A DNA stretch of 54,058 nucleotides from DATLYF01 sp035575095 (GTDB taxonomy: Bacteria > Pseudomonadota > Gammaproteobacteria > Competibacterales > Competibacteraceae), in NCBI GenBank assembly GCA_035575095.1, contig DATLYF010000009.1, positions 1 to 54,058 on the forward strand, read 5' to 3'. Shown piece by piece: positions 35,149 to 43,707 of this stretch. Every line of letters begins with the position of its first letter. The stretch's first letter is position 1. The notes under the pieces are model-generated. The model saw only the letters and a list, made by a program, of their open reading frames with translations, searched no databases and was not told the DNA's origin. Position numbers and translations under genes: made by a program.

Positions 35149-36575
35149 CCAGAACCCATCACGTCGAGGGCAAGCGTCTGTTCGTGCTGGACACCAACGT
35201 CCTGATGCACGATCCCACTGCCTTGTTCCGCTTCAAGGAGCACGACATCTACCTGCCCATGGTAGTGCTGGAGGAGCTGGATCACTCCAAGAAGGGCACC
35301 TCCGAGGTGGCACGCAACGTGCGCCAGGTCAGCCGCTTTCTGGACGACCTGCTGGCGGAAAAGAGCCAGGCGCAAATCGAGCAGGGGCTGCCCCTGCCGG
35401 CGCCGCGCAACACCGCTGGCAACGGTAACGGCGCTCCCGTCCCCATCGGCGGTCGGCTGTTCTTCCAGACCCGGCCGCTGTCGGCCGATCTGCCAGCCAC
35501 CCTGCCCGGCAACAGTCCTGACAACACCATCCTCAGCGTGGCCATGGCGCTCAGCCGCGAGCATCCGGAGCTGCCGCTGACCCTGGTGTCCAAGGACATC
35601 AACCTGCGCATCAAGGCCACCATCCTCGGCATCCACGCCGAGGACTACCAGAACGACCAGGTCCTCGACGACGTCAACCTGCTCTACAGCGGCACCCGCG
35701 AGCTGCCCGAGGACTTCTGGGAGAAGCACAGCAAGGAAATGGCCTCTTGGCAGGAGGCGGGACGCACTTTCTACCGGGTGCGCGGCCCCGAGGTAGGCAG
35801 CTGGTATCCCAACCAGTGCCTCTATCCGGCCGACGGCCTAGGGCCGTGCTTCATGGTCCGCAACCTGGAGCCGGGCGCCGCCATCATCGAGGTGGCCCGC
35901 GACTACACCAGCCCCAATCACGCGGTATGGGGCATCACCGCCCGTAACCGCGAGCAGAACTTCGCCCTCAACCTGCTGCTCGATCCGGACATCGACTTCG
36001 TCACCCTACTCGGCACCGCCGGTACCGGCAAGACGCTGCTGACGCTGGCGGCGGGCCTGGCCCAGGTGCTGGACGAGAAGCGCTACCAGGAAATCATCAT
36101 GACCCGCGTCACCGTGCCGGTGGGCGAGGATATCGGCTTCCTCCCCGGCACCGAGGAGGAGAAGATGACCCCCTGGATGGGCGCGCTGATGGACAACCTG
36201 GAGGTGCTGGCCGGCACCCGCGAAGGCGGCGCCTGGGGCCGCGCCGCCACCGCCGATCTGCTCGGCAATCGCATCAAGATCCGCTCGCTCAACTTCATGC
36301 GCGGGCGCACCTTCCAGAACAAGTACCTGATCATCGACGAGGCGCAGAACCTGACCTCGAAGCAGATGAAGACCCTGATCACCCGCGCCGGCCCCGGCAC
36401 CAAGGTGATCTGTCTGGGCAACATCGCCCAGATCGACACGCCCTACCTGAGCGAGACCACTTCCGGCCTGACCTATGTGGTGGACCGCTTCAAGGGCTGG
36501 CCCCACGGCGGCCACATCACCCTGCTGCGGGGCGAGCGCTCGCGCCTGGCGGAGTTCGCGGCGGATATCCTCTGA
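35145..36575 (+). CDS. PhoH family protein with N-terminal PIN domain
   Basis: The product has 476 residues. An N-terminal PIN ribonuclease domain has FVLDTNVLMHDPTALFRF and later VSKDINLRIKATI. The C-terminal PhoH ATPase domain has Walker A GTAGTGKTLLTLA (about 290) and Walker B YLIIDEAQNLTS, with sensor GNIAQIDTPYL. The architecture is that of the PhoH2/YlaK type, an RNA helicase/RNase family. It overlaps bcp by four bases. The role in this organism is unknown. Confidence 0.9.
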   Translation: MTRTHHVEGKRLFVLDTNVLMHDPTALFRFKEHDIYLPMVVLEELDHSKKGTSEVARNVRQVSRFLDDLLAEKSQAQIEQGLPLPAPRNTAGNGNGAPVPIGGRLFFQTRPLSADLPATLPGNSPDNTILSVAMALSREHPELPLTLVSKDINLRIKATILGIHAEDYQNDQVLDDVNLLYSGTRELPEDFWEKHSKEMASWQEAGRTFYRVRGPEVGSWYPNQCLYPADGLGPCFMVRNLEPGAAIIEVARDYTSPNHAVWGITARNREQNFALNLLLDPDIDFVTLLGTAGTGKTLLTLAAGLAQVLDEKRYQEIIMTRVTVPVGEDIGFLPGTEEEKMTPWMGALMDNLEVLAGTREGGAWGRAATADLLGNRIKIRSLNFMRGRTFQNKYLIIDEAQNLTSKQMKTLITRAGPGTKVICLGNIAQIDTPYLSETTSGLTYVVDRFKGWPHGGHITLLRGERSRLAEFAADIL

Positions 36576-36582
36576 GCGCACC

Positions 36583-38016
36583 ATGCGCGCCTTTGCCACG
36601 CGGCTACGGGCAGCCGCTGCATGCGCACTGGCCGCTACCTTGTTGCTATGGCCAGCGCTGTGGAACGGCTTTCCGCTGTTCTTCTTCGACAGCGTTGACT
36701 ACCTCGGCATCGCCCTGGGCGAGCCCCTGGTACTCTACCGCACCCTGCCCTACAGCGCCTTCCTCGTCGCCGCCGGGGTAAGGCTGGAACTGTGGCCGGT
36801 GCTCGTCGTCCAGGCTTTGCTCGCCGTCTGGCTGCTGCGCGAGGCGCTGCTGGTGTTCGCTCCCGGCGCCGCCGAGCGGCGGCTGCTGCCGCTGACTGCC
36901 ATGCTCGCTGCCACCTCGGGGCTACCCTGGTACGTGTCCCAGTTCATGCCCGATGTGTTCACCGGACTGGCGCCGCTGGGTTTGCTCACCCTGGCCTATG
37001 GCCGCGGCCGGCTGCCGCGCTGGCGCCGGATCCTGCTCGTCCTGCTCACCGCCCTGGCCGTCGCCATGCACTCCACGCACCTGCTGGTGGCGGCAGGGCT
37101 GCTGGCGGTAGGCGGCCTAGCTGGATGGTGGCTACGGCGCCGGCCGCAGGGCCGCCCGACGCTGGCGGCACCGGGCACCGCCGTGGCGCTGGCCGTCGTC
37201 CTGATCCTCGGCACGCACTGGCTTTGGCTGGGACGGCCGGTGCTCAACCAGGCCAGCCCGGTGTTCCTGCTTGCCCAGTTGCTGGAACAGGGCCTGGCCC
37301 AACGCCATCTGCAGGTGCTCTGCCCCGGCCTACAGCTGCGCCTGTGCCCCCTGCAGGACGCCGTTTTCGCCAGCGCCAACGATTTCCTGTGGGGCGAGCC
37401 CGCACCGAGCGTGCGCAGTCTGGGCGGCTGGGCGGCCATCCGCGACGAGGCTGCCCTGGTGGTGACCGGCACGTTGCGCGCCTACCCTCTGGAATTCCTG
37501 CGTCATGCCCTGGGCAACGCCCTGCGTCAGGGCTTGATGTTCAAGACCGGCGACGGCCTGCCGCCCCAAGGCTATCCGCTGCCGGAGTTGCTCGCCCACC
37601 ATTTCCCCGCTCTCTACCCCGCCTTCACGCGGGGACGCCAGCAACAGGGCATCGATTTCGACTTCCTCAACCGCTGGCAGCCGGTGCTGCAAGGGGGGGC
37701 GCTGCTCGGCACACTGGTTGCCACGATCCTGGCCTGGCGGCGTGCCCGCTTCGAGTTGGCTGGGCTAGGCGCGGGAGTACTGCTGGCGCTGGCCGGCAAT
37801 GCCCTGGTCTGCGGCGCCTTCTCCACAGTGGACGACCGTTACCAGAACCGGCTGGTATGGCTGGCGCTGCTGGTTTGCAGTACAGGACGGGCCTGGCAGG
37901 CGCAGCGCTCAGGCCATGGCGGCGTCGCTGGCGCCGCGCCGCGGCCAGGCGTTGATCACGGCCTGTACCACGGTGGCCAGCGGAATGGCGAAGAACACCC
38001 CCCAGAAGCCCCATAA
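36583..38016 (+). CDS. Polytopic membrane protein of unknown function
   Basis: The 477-residue product has about ten hydrophobic helices. An N-terminal loop contains GFPLFFFDSVDYLGIALGEPLVLYRTLPYS, which resembles the first periplasmic loop of GT-C (ArnT-like) glycosyltransferases with its acidic residue. I cannot assign it further. It starts 8 bases after phoH. The last 35 or so codons (after VWLALLVCSTGRAWQAQ) run antisense over the end of the convergent permease gene and look unlike protein sequence. A lost stop or a local sequencing error may have extended it. Confidence 0.6.
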   Translation: MRAFATRLRAAAACALAATLLLWPALWNGFPLFFFDSVDYLGIALGEPLVLYRTLPYSAFLVAAGVRLELWPVLVVQALLAVWLLREALLVFAPGAAERRLLPLTAMLAATSGLPWYVSQFMPDVFTGLAPLGLLTLAYGRGRLPRWRRILLVLLTALAVAMHSTHLLVAAGLLAVGGLAGWWLRRRPQGRPTLAAPGTAVALAVVLILGTHWLWLGRPVLNQASPVFLLAQLLEQGLAQRHLQVLCPGLQLRLCPLQDAVFASANDFLWGEPAPSVRSLGGWAAIRDEAALVVTGTLRAYPLEFLRHALGNALRQGLMFKTGDGLPPQGYPLPELLAHHFPALYPAFTRGRQQQGIDFDFLNRWQPVLQGGALLGTLVATILAWRRARFELAGLGAGVLLALAGNALVCGAFSTVDDRYQNRLVWLALLVCSTGRAWQAQRSGHGGVAGAAPRPGVDHGLYHGGQRNGEEHPPEAP

Positions 38017-38976
38017 TCCGCCGAACACCAGCACGGCGACGATGATCGCCACCGGGTGCAGATCCACCGCCTCGGAGAACAGCACCGGCACCAGCACGTT
38101 GCCATCGAGCACCTGAATGATGGTATAGCCTACCAGCAGCCACATGAAGTCCGGCCCCCAGCCCCACTGGAAGAAGGCCACCAGGGCCACCGGGATGGTC
38201 ACCACCACGGCGCCGATGTAGGGAATGATCACCGACAGGCCCACCATGAGGCTGAGCAGCATGGCGTACTGCAGCCCCATCATGGCGAACTGCAGGAAGG
38301 TCACCGCCCACACCACCACGATCTCCATGAACTTGCCGCGCACGTAGTTGCCGATCTGCGCATCGACCTCGTGCCAGACCTGGCGCGCCAGCGAATAGTC
38401 CTCGGGCAGAAAGCGGTGGAACCAGGCCAGGATCTGGTGCTTGTCTTTGAGGAAGAAGAACACCAGGAACGGCACCAGGAACAGGTAAATGCCCAGGGTG
38501 ATCAGCCCCAGACCGGCGGACAGCGACCAGGTCAGCGCCTGCTGGCCGAGGTTGCCGAGCTCCGACCTGACCGTGTCGATGAGTTGCGTCACCTGAGCCT
38601 CGCTGATGTAGGAGGGATAGGCCTCGGGCAGGCCCATCAGCAGCTCCTGGCCCTTGACGATCATGCTCGGCAGCTGCTGCACCAGCTGGGTGAGCTGGCG
38701 CGAGGCCTGGGGCAGCAGGCCGAACAGCACGAACAGCACGCCGGCGCTGAACAGGGTGAACACCAGATAGACCGCCATGGTGCGCGGCAAGCATAGCCGC
38801 TCCAGGCGCTGGATCAATCCCTCCAACAGGTAGGCGATGACGATGCCGGCCAGCACCGGCGTCAACATTTGCCCCATCAACAGGATCACGCCGCCGCCGA
38901 CCAGCAGGATCACCAGCAGGATGACCGCCTGCGGATCGGTGAAGAGGCGACGGAACCAGTCGGCGATGATCTGCAT
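37909..38976 (-). CDS. AI-2E-family (PerM) permease
   Basis: The 355-residue membrane protein has about eight helices. N-terminal helices include AVILLVILLVGGGVILLMGQMLTPVLAGIVIAYLLEGLI and the conserved RLERLCLPR region. The C-terminal half has LSVIIPYIGAVVVTIPVALVAFFQWG and NVLVPVLFSEAVDLHPVAIIVAVLVFGGLWGFWGVFFAIPLA. The family name comes from TqsA; many members transport something other than AI-2. ATG 38976 (MQIIADWF) is chosen over longer frames. The end overlaps the convergent membrane protein by 108 bases. Confidence 0.88.
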   Translation of the reverse strand: MQIIADWFRRLFTDPQAVILLVILLVGGGVILLMGQMLTPVLAGIVIAYLLEGLIQRLERLCLPRTMAVYLVFTLFSAGVLFVLFGLLPQASRQLTQLVQQLPSMIVKGQELLMGLPEAYPSYISEAQVTQLIDTVRSELGNLGQQALTWSLSAGLGLITLGIYLFLVPFLVFFFLKDKHQILAWFHRFLPEDYSLARQVWHEVDAQIGNYVRGKFMEIVVVWAVTFLQFAMMGLQYAMLLSLMVGLSVIIPYIGAVVVTIPVALVAFFQWGWGPDFMWLLVGYTIIQVLDGNVLVPVLFSEAVDLHPVAIIVAVLVFGGLWGFWGVFFAIPLATVVQAVINAWPRRGASDAAMA

Positions 38977-39096
38977 GCAGGACCCGTAGGACATCCTTGG
39001 AGAGGAAGGCGGCCATGGTAGCAACAAAGCCCGGGCTGCCCAAGGGCAGGCCACCGCCGGCCTTGGGCGGCGCACCCGCGACACTCGGGCCTGCCC

Positions 39097-39678
39097 TCAA
39101 CCGGCCAGCGTGCCCGCCAGCTTGGGGTCCTGCAGCATGCGCTCCAGGGCCCGGCTCAGCACCTCGTTGAGCATATAAACGCTGTCCACCATGCCGGGCG
39201 GGGTCAGCACACGGCGGGCGCTGTCAGCCTGGAATTCGCCACTAGCGGTGAGCGCGCCGTTGCGGGCGGTGGCCTGCAGCCGGGCGCTGGTGCGCACCTC
39301 ATTGATCACGGGACTGCCGGCGGTCCGGTACTCCACCGCCAGGATCTCCACCCGCAGCGCCAGCGGCGCCCCCGGCCGCGCCGGCGCCACCACGAACTGG
39401 GCCTGGTTGAGACGGTCGGCAAGGGCTTGCCACACCGCCTGAGACAGGTCACCGCTGGAGCTGATGGGCGGATTGCCGCCGATCCCGGCCAGATAGCCGA
39501 AGGTCTGGGAGGGCCGCCGATCCACCACCTCCAGCACCAGCTCCCGCCCTCGCCCCACCTGGGCCAGCGGCGCCTCGACGAACGGCTGCAGGGTAACCAC
39601 CTGCGGTCCAGCAGCACAGCCGGTCAACAGCACCAGCCACCACGACAACAGACCCATACCCCAGCGCAGCCTCATCAT
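39097..39678 (-). CDS. YajG-family lipoprotein
   Basis: The 193-residue product has a signal peptide and lipobox LLTGC (Cys near 21). The mature part contains VEAPLAQVGRGRELVLEVVDRRPSQTFGYL and ADRLNQAQFVVAP. The family is a common uncharacterised periplasmic/outer-membrane lipoprotein. Two adjacent ATGs lie at 39678 and 39675 with GGGGAGA close by. It is divergent from the MocR-type regulator. Confidence 0.8.
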   Translation of the reverse strand: MMRLRWGMGLLSWWLVLLTGCAAGPQVVTLQPFVEAPLAQVGRGRELVLEVVDRRPSQTFGYLAGIGGNPPISSSGDLSQAVWQALADRLNQAQFVVAPARPGAPLALRVEILAVEYRTAGSPVINEVRTSARLQATARNGALTASGEFQADSARRVLTPPGMVDSVYMLNEVLSRALERMLQDPKLAGTLAG

Positions 39679-39727
39679 TGTTCTCCCCTTGCCGAGTGCG
39701 ACGATGATAAGCCCTCCGCGCGCCAGT

Positions 39728-39757
39728 TTGACAGGCGCGAAAAGCCCTACCGATACT
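39728..39757 (+). promoter_or_regulatory. Candidate promoter of the MocR-type gene
   Basis: A consensus TTGACA (39728-39733) is followed after 18 bases by GATACT (39752-39757), a four-of-six -10. The start codon is about 50 bases on. Confidence 0.45.
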
Positions 39758-39815
39758 TGATTCATAACAGTCTGCGAAGACACGTGGCCAGCCAGCACAG
39801 TTCCCCGGAGCCAGC

Positions 39816-41240
39816 ATGCCGCCAGCCAGTCACGGCAATCTCTACCAGCAGGTCGCCCACGACATCGCCGACTCGGTACACAAGGGAGCCTATCTGCCGG
39901 GCGACAAGATGCCGTCTTTGCGCCAGCTCAGCGGCCGTCTAGGGGTAAGCATTTCCACGGTGACCCAGGCCTACCGGCTGCTGGAGAGTCAGGGAGTGGT
40001 AGAGGTGCGGCCGCAGTCAGGCTACTACGTCAGCGCCCGTAGCCGGCCGCCGGAGCCGGCCATCTCCCGTCCGCGCCCACGGCCGACCCCGGTCAGTACC
40101 GGCGATCTCATCGCCAGCATGCTGCAGCTCCCCTCCTCCCCCGACCACATCCAGCTCGCCGTGGCCACACCCCCGCCGGACCTGCTGCCGACCCGCAAGA
40201 TCAACCGCCTGCTCGGCCTGATCGGCCGCGAGCAGCCCCAGCTCGGTGCCAACTACGACCTGCCACCGGGGCGGTTGGAACTACGCGCCCAGATCGCCCG
40301 CCTGAGCACCGCCGGCGGCTGCCATCCCCAGGTGGACGACATCGTCATCACCAGCGGCTGTCAGGAAGCGCTGACCCTGTGTCTGCGCGCCGTGGCCAGA
40401 GCCGGTGATACCATCGCCGTGGAGTCGCCCACTTATTACGGTCTGCTACAGGCTATCGAGGCGCTGGGGATGCACGCCCTGGAGATCCCCACCCATCCCC
40501 GTGACGGCGTGTGTCTGGAGGAGCTGGAACAGGCCATCGGGCGCTGGCCGATCAAAGCCTGTCTGTTCATCCCCAATCACGGCAATCCGCTGGGCAGCCG
40601 CATGCCCGATGAGAACAAGCGACGCCTGGTGGCGCTGCTGGCCCGCCACGGGATTCCGCTGATCGAGGACGATGCCTACGGGGATCTGCACTTCCATGGC
40701 ATCCGGCCGCGCACCTGCAAGAGCTACGACGAGGAGGGGCTGGTACTGTTGTGTTCGTCCTTTTCCAAGACCTTGGGACCGGGCTACCGGGTGGGCTGGA
40801 CCATGCCTGGGCGCCATCTGCGACAGGTCAGCCACCTCCAAGGCTTGACCCACACCACTGCCTCGCCACTGCAACAACTGGCCATCGCCCGCTTCCTAGC
40901 CAAGGAGAACTATCAGGCCCATGTCCAACGCCTGCGCGTCGCCTATGCCCGGCAGGTAGAGATGGTGACGCGCGCGGTCGGCCAGCACTTTCCGCCCAGT
41001 ACCCGCGTCACCCAGCCGGCCGGCGGCTCGGTATTGTGGCTGGAACTGCCGCCGGCGGTGGACACGGTGAAGCTCTATCACCGGGCGCGGGAGCACGGCA
41101 TCAGCTTCGCCCCCGGCGTGGTGTTCACCGCGCAGCGCCGCTACCGCAATTGCCTACGTCTGAACTGTGCCCATCCCTGGAACGAGCGCCTGGCCTGGGC
41201 CATCGCCACCCTGGGGCGGCTGGCGCGGGAGATGCTCTGA
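39816..41240 (+). CDS. MocR/GntR-type regulator with aminotransferase domain
   Basis: The 474-residue product has an N-terminal GntR winged helix (about 5-75: LYQQVAHDIADSVHKGAYLPGDKMPSLRQLSGRLGVSISTVTQAYRLLES) and a fold-type-I aminotransferase-like domain. The PLP lysine is in LCSSFSKTLGPGYRVGW (about 312). IEDDAYGDLHFHG and NPLGSRMPDENKRRL also match. Members act as PLP-responsive regulators of vitamin B6, taurine, GABA or amino-acid genes. The target here is unknown. The large dyad at 41406-41473 downstream is a candidate site, but that is inference from proximity. Confidence 0.88.
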   Translation: MPPASHGNLYQQVAHDIADSVHKGAYLPGDKMPSLRQLSGRLGVSISTVTQAYRLLESQGVVEVRPQSGYYVSARSRPPEPAISRPRPRPTPVSTGDLIASMLQLPSSPDHIQLAVATPPPDLLPTRKINRLLGLIGREQPQLGANYDLPPGRLELRAQIARLSTAGGCHPQVDDIVITSGCQEALTLCLRAVARAGDTIAVESPTYYGLLQAIEALGMHALEIPTHPRDGVCLEELEQAIGRWPIKACLFIPNHGNPLGSRMPDENKRRLVALLARHGIPLIEDDAYGDLHFHGIRPRTCKSYDEEGLVLLCSSFSKTLGPGYRVGWTMPGRHLRQVSHLQGLTHTTASPLQQLAIARFLAKENYQAHVQRLRVAYARQVEMVTRAVGQHFPPSTRVTQPAGGSVLWLELPPAVDTVKLYHRAREHGISFAPGVVFTAQRRYRNCLRLNCAHPWNERLAWAIATLGRLAREML

Positions 41241-41405
41241 TTGGCCGCTTCGTCCCAGAATCCCCCTCTGGGAATCCGCACCTTACCCTGGGCCGCCCCC
41301 TGATAAGGGGCGCGGAACCCCCGATCGGCGCCGCCGTCATATATGTGTAGCCAGTAGTGCAGTTCCCCTCCGGTTTTCCGGCATTTCCACGGGCCTGGGG
41401 CGCGG

Positions 41406-41473
41406 TAGAAGAAGACTGGTGATACAGTACAGATGTAGATTCTGCAATTTGTACCGTAACAGTGCTTCTTCTA
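41406..41473. promoter_or_regulatory. Nested dyad over the prkA promoter
   Basis: Outer arms TAGAAGAAG (41406-41414) and CTTCTTCTA (41465-41473) are perfect. Next to them ACTG (41415-41418) pairs with CAGT (41460-41463), leaving one unpaired base. Inner arms TACAGTACA (41423-41431) and TGTACCGTA (41450-41458) pair at eight of nine positions around an 18-base centre. The dyad covers the -35 and touches the -10 of the prkA promoter. Confidence 0.6.
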
Positions 41474-41477
41474 TAGT
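41449..41477 (+). promoter_or_regulatory. Candidate prkA promoter
   Basis: TTGTAC (41449-41454) and TATAGT (41472-41477) are spaced by 17 bases. The -10 matches five of six and the -35 four of six consensus positions. Both overlap the large dyad. Transcription would begin near 41484, giving a leader of about 245 nt. Confidence 0.5.
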
Positions 41478-41728
41478 TAGGCTAAGGTCCCGTGGCACCA
41501 ATCCGAGGCATCGTTTTTGGGCAGTCTTGACCAAAACAGGGCAGGCATCCGAATGCCGGTCCGCTTCATGAGGTCGCCGATCACGGCAGCTGGAGTCCTC
41601 TTCTCGCTTTTTGACCAACATCGGCGGAGCGGCGCCACCGCCACTGCTTACTGTCTGGCGCACCATTTGCATCATCACAGTATCGATTGCGTGCCAACGG
41701 CATGCACACAGCTGAGGAGGTCAGCGCC

Positions 41729-43651
41729 ATGAGCCTTTTTGACCGCTATCTGTCACGCTACGAAGAGAGTCGCGAGGACATTTACACGCTGCAAGAGTAC
41801 CTCGAGATCTGCAAGAACGACCCGATGGCCTATGCCAGCCCGGCGGAACGTCTGCTCGCGGCCATCGGCAAGCCGAAGCTGATCGACACGCGCAACGACC
41901 CGCGGCTGTCGCGCATCTTCCAGAACAAGGTGATCAAGCTCTATCCGGCCTTCCAGGAGTTCTACGGGATGGAGGACTCGATCGAGCAGATCGTCTCCTT
42001 CCTCAAGCACTCCGCCCAAGGCCTGGAGGAAAAGAAGCAGATCCTCTACCTGCTCGGTCCGGTGGGTGGCGGTAAGTCGTCACTGGCCGAGCAGCTCAAG
42101 CAGTTGATGGAGAAGGTGCCGTTCTACGCCCTGCAGGGCTCGCCGGTGTTCGAGTCGCCCCTGGGGTTGTTCGACCCCGATGAAGACGGTCCCATCCTGG
42201 AAGAGGACTACGGCATTCCGCGCCGTTATCTGCGTACCATCATGTCGCCCTGGGCAGTGAAGCGGCTGCACGAGTACGGCGGCGACATCACCAAGTTCAA
42301 GGTGGTGAAGCTGCGCCCCTCCATCCTCAACCAGATCGCCATCACCAAGACCGAGCCGGGTGACGAAAACAACCAGGACATCTCCTCCCTGGTCGGCAAG
42401 GTGGATATCCGCAAGCTGGAGCACTATGCCCAGAACGATGCAGACGCCTACTCCTTCTCCGGCGGCCTGTGCCGCGGCAACCGCGGCATCATGGAGTTCG
42501 TGGAGATGTTCAAAGCACCGATCAAGGTGCTGCATCCACTGCTGACCGCCACGCAAGAGGGCAACTACAACGCTACCGAGGGGCTATCGGCCATTCCTTT
42601 CGACGGCATCATCCTCGCCCACTCCAACGAGTCGGAGTGGCTGAGCTTCAAGAACAACCGCAACAACGAGGCCTTCCTCGACCGTGTCTATATCGTCAAG
42701 GTGCCTTACTGCCTGCGGGTCAACGAGGAGGTGGAGATCTACAAGAAGCTTTTGCGCCACAGCTCCCTGGATCAAGCGCCCTGCGCCCCGGGCACCCTGG
42801 AGATGATGGCCCAGTTCTCGGTGCTGTCGCGCCTGAAAGAGCCGGAGAACTCCAGTATCTACTCCAAGATGCGGGTCTACAACGGCGAAAACCTCAAGGA
42901 TACCGATCCCAAGGCCAAGTCCATCCAGGAGTACCGCGACTACGCCGGCGTCGACGAGGGCATGACCGGGCTCTCCACCCGCTTCGCCTTCAAGATCCTG
43001 TCGCAGGTGTTCAACTTCGACCATACCGAGGTAGCGGCCAACCCGGTGCACCTGCTGTATGTGCTGGAGCGGCAGATCGAGCGCGAACAGTTCCCGCCCG
43101 AGGTCGAGGAACGCTACCTCGGCTTCATCAAGGGCTATCTGGCACCGCGCTACGCCGAGTTCATCGGCAAGGAGCTGCAGACCGCCTATCTGGAGTCCTA
43201 CTCCGAGTACGGCCAGAACATCTTCGACCGCTACGTCACCTATGCCGACTTCTGGATCCAGGATCAGGAATACCGCGATCCGGATACCGGCGAGTTCTTC
43301 GATCGCGCTGCCCTCAATGAGGAGCTCGAGAAGATCGAGAAGCCGGCGGGGATCTCCAACCCCAAGGATTTCCGCAACGAGATCGTCAACTTCGTGCTGC
43401 GGGCGCGGGCCAACAACAACGGCAAGAACCCGAGCTGGACCAGCTACGAGAAGCTGCGGGCGGTGATCGAGAAGAAGATGTTCGCGCAAACCGAGGACCT
43501 GCTCCCCGTGATCTCCTTCAACGCCAAGGCTTCGGCCGAAGACCAGAAGAAGCACGAGGAGTTCGTCAACCGCATGGTCGCCAAGGGCTATACTCCCAAG
43601 CAGGTGCGTCTGCTTTCGGAGTGGTACCTGCGGGTACGGAAAGCCTCTTGA
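41729..43651 (+). CDS. prkA: PrkA-type serine protein kinase (YeaG)
   Basis: The product has 640 residues, against 644 for E. coli YeaG. An AAA+ domain has P-loop LLGPVGGGKSSLAEQL (about 120) and LSAIPFDGIILAHSNESEW. The C-terminal kinase-like region follows. YeaG-type proteins work in nitrogen starvation and stationary-phase stress together with YeaH and YcgB/SpoVR, and all three genes are here in order. ATG 41729 has GGAGG nine bases upstream. The long leader and dyad suggest specific transcriptional control. Confidence 0.95.
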   Translation: MSLFDRYLSRYEESREDIYTLQEYLEICKNDPMAYASPAERLLAAIGKPKLIDTRNDPRLSRIFQNKVIKLYPAFQEFYGMEDSIEQIVSFLKHSAQGLEEKKQILYLLGPVGGGKSSLAEQLKQLMEKVPFYALQGSPVFESPLGLFDPDEDGPILEEDYGIPRRYLRTIMSPWAVKRLHEYGGDITKFKVVKLRPSILNQIAITKTEPGDENNQDISSLVGKVDIRKLEHYAQNDADAYSFSGGLCRGNRGIMEFVEMFKAPIKVLHPLLTATQEGNYNATEGLSAIPFDGIILAHSNESEWLSFKNNRNNEAFLDRVYIVKVPYCLRVNEEVEIYKKLLRHSSLDQAPCAPGTLEMMAQFSVLSRLKEPENSSIYSKMRVYNGENLKDTDPKAKSIQEYRDYAGVDEGMTGLSTRFAFKILSQVFNFDHTEVAANPVHLLYVLERQIEREQFPPEVEERYLGFIKGYLAPRYAEFIGKELQTAYLESYSEYGQNIFDRYVTYADFWIQDQEYRDPDTGEFFDRAALNEELEKIEKPAGISNPKDFRNEIVNFVLRARANNNGKNPSWTSYEKLRAVIEKKMFAQTEDLLPVISFNAKASAEDQKKHEEFVNRMVAKGYTPKQVRLLSEWYLRVRKAS

Positions 43652-43707
43652 TGGGGACTCGGAGCAGCGGCATAAGGGTGATCGCAGACGGCAGGAGCGT
43701 GTAACCG

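Larger units (their letters stand above)
41241..41728 (+). other. 488-bp region between the MocR-type gene and prkA
   Basis: I see no coding gene. It starts with two hairpins without T-runs (41254-41272, CCCAGA/TCTGGG; 41294-41312, CGCCCC/GGGGCG), then a nested dyad at 41406-41473 over a promoter at 41449-41477, then a leader of about 245 nt to prkA. Composition is locally less GC-rich than its neighbours around 41415-41480. Confidence 0.6.

Noticed and set aside
41485..41510. Sigma-54 promoter (TGGCAC at about 41494) before prkA
   Set aside because: The GC element at the required -12 spacing is missing.
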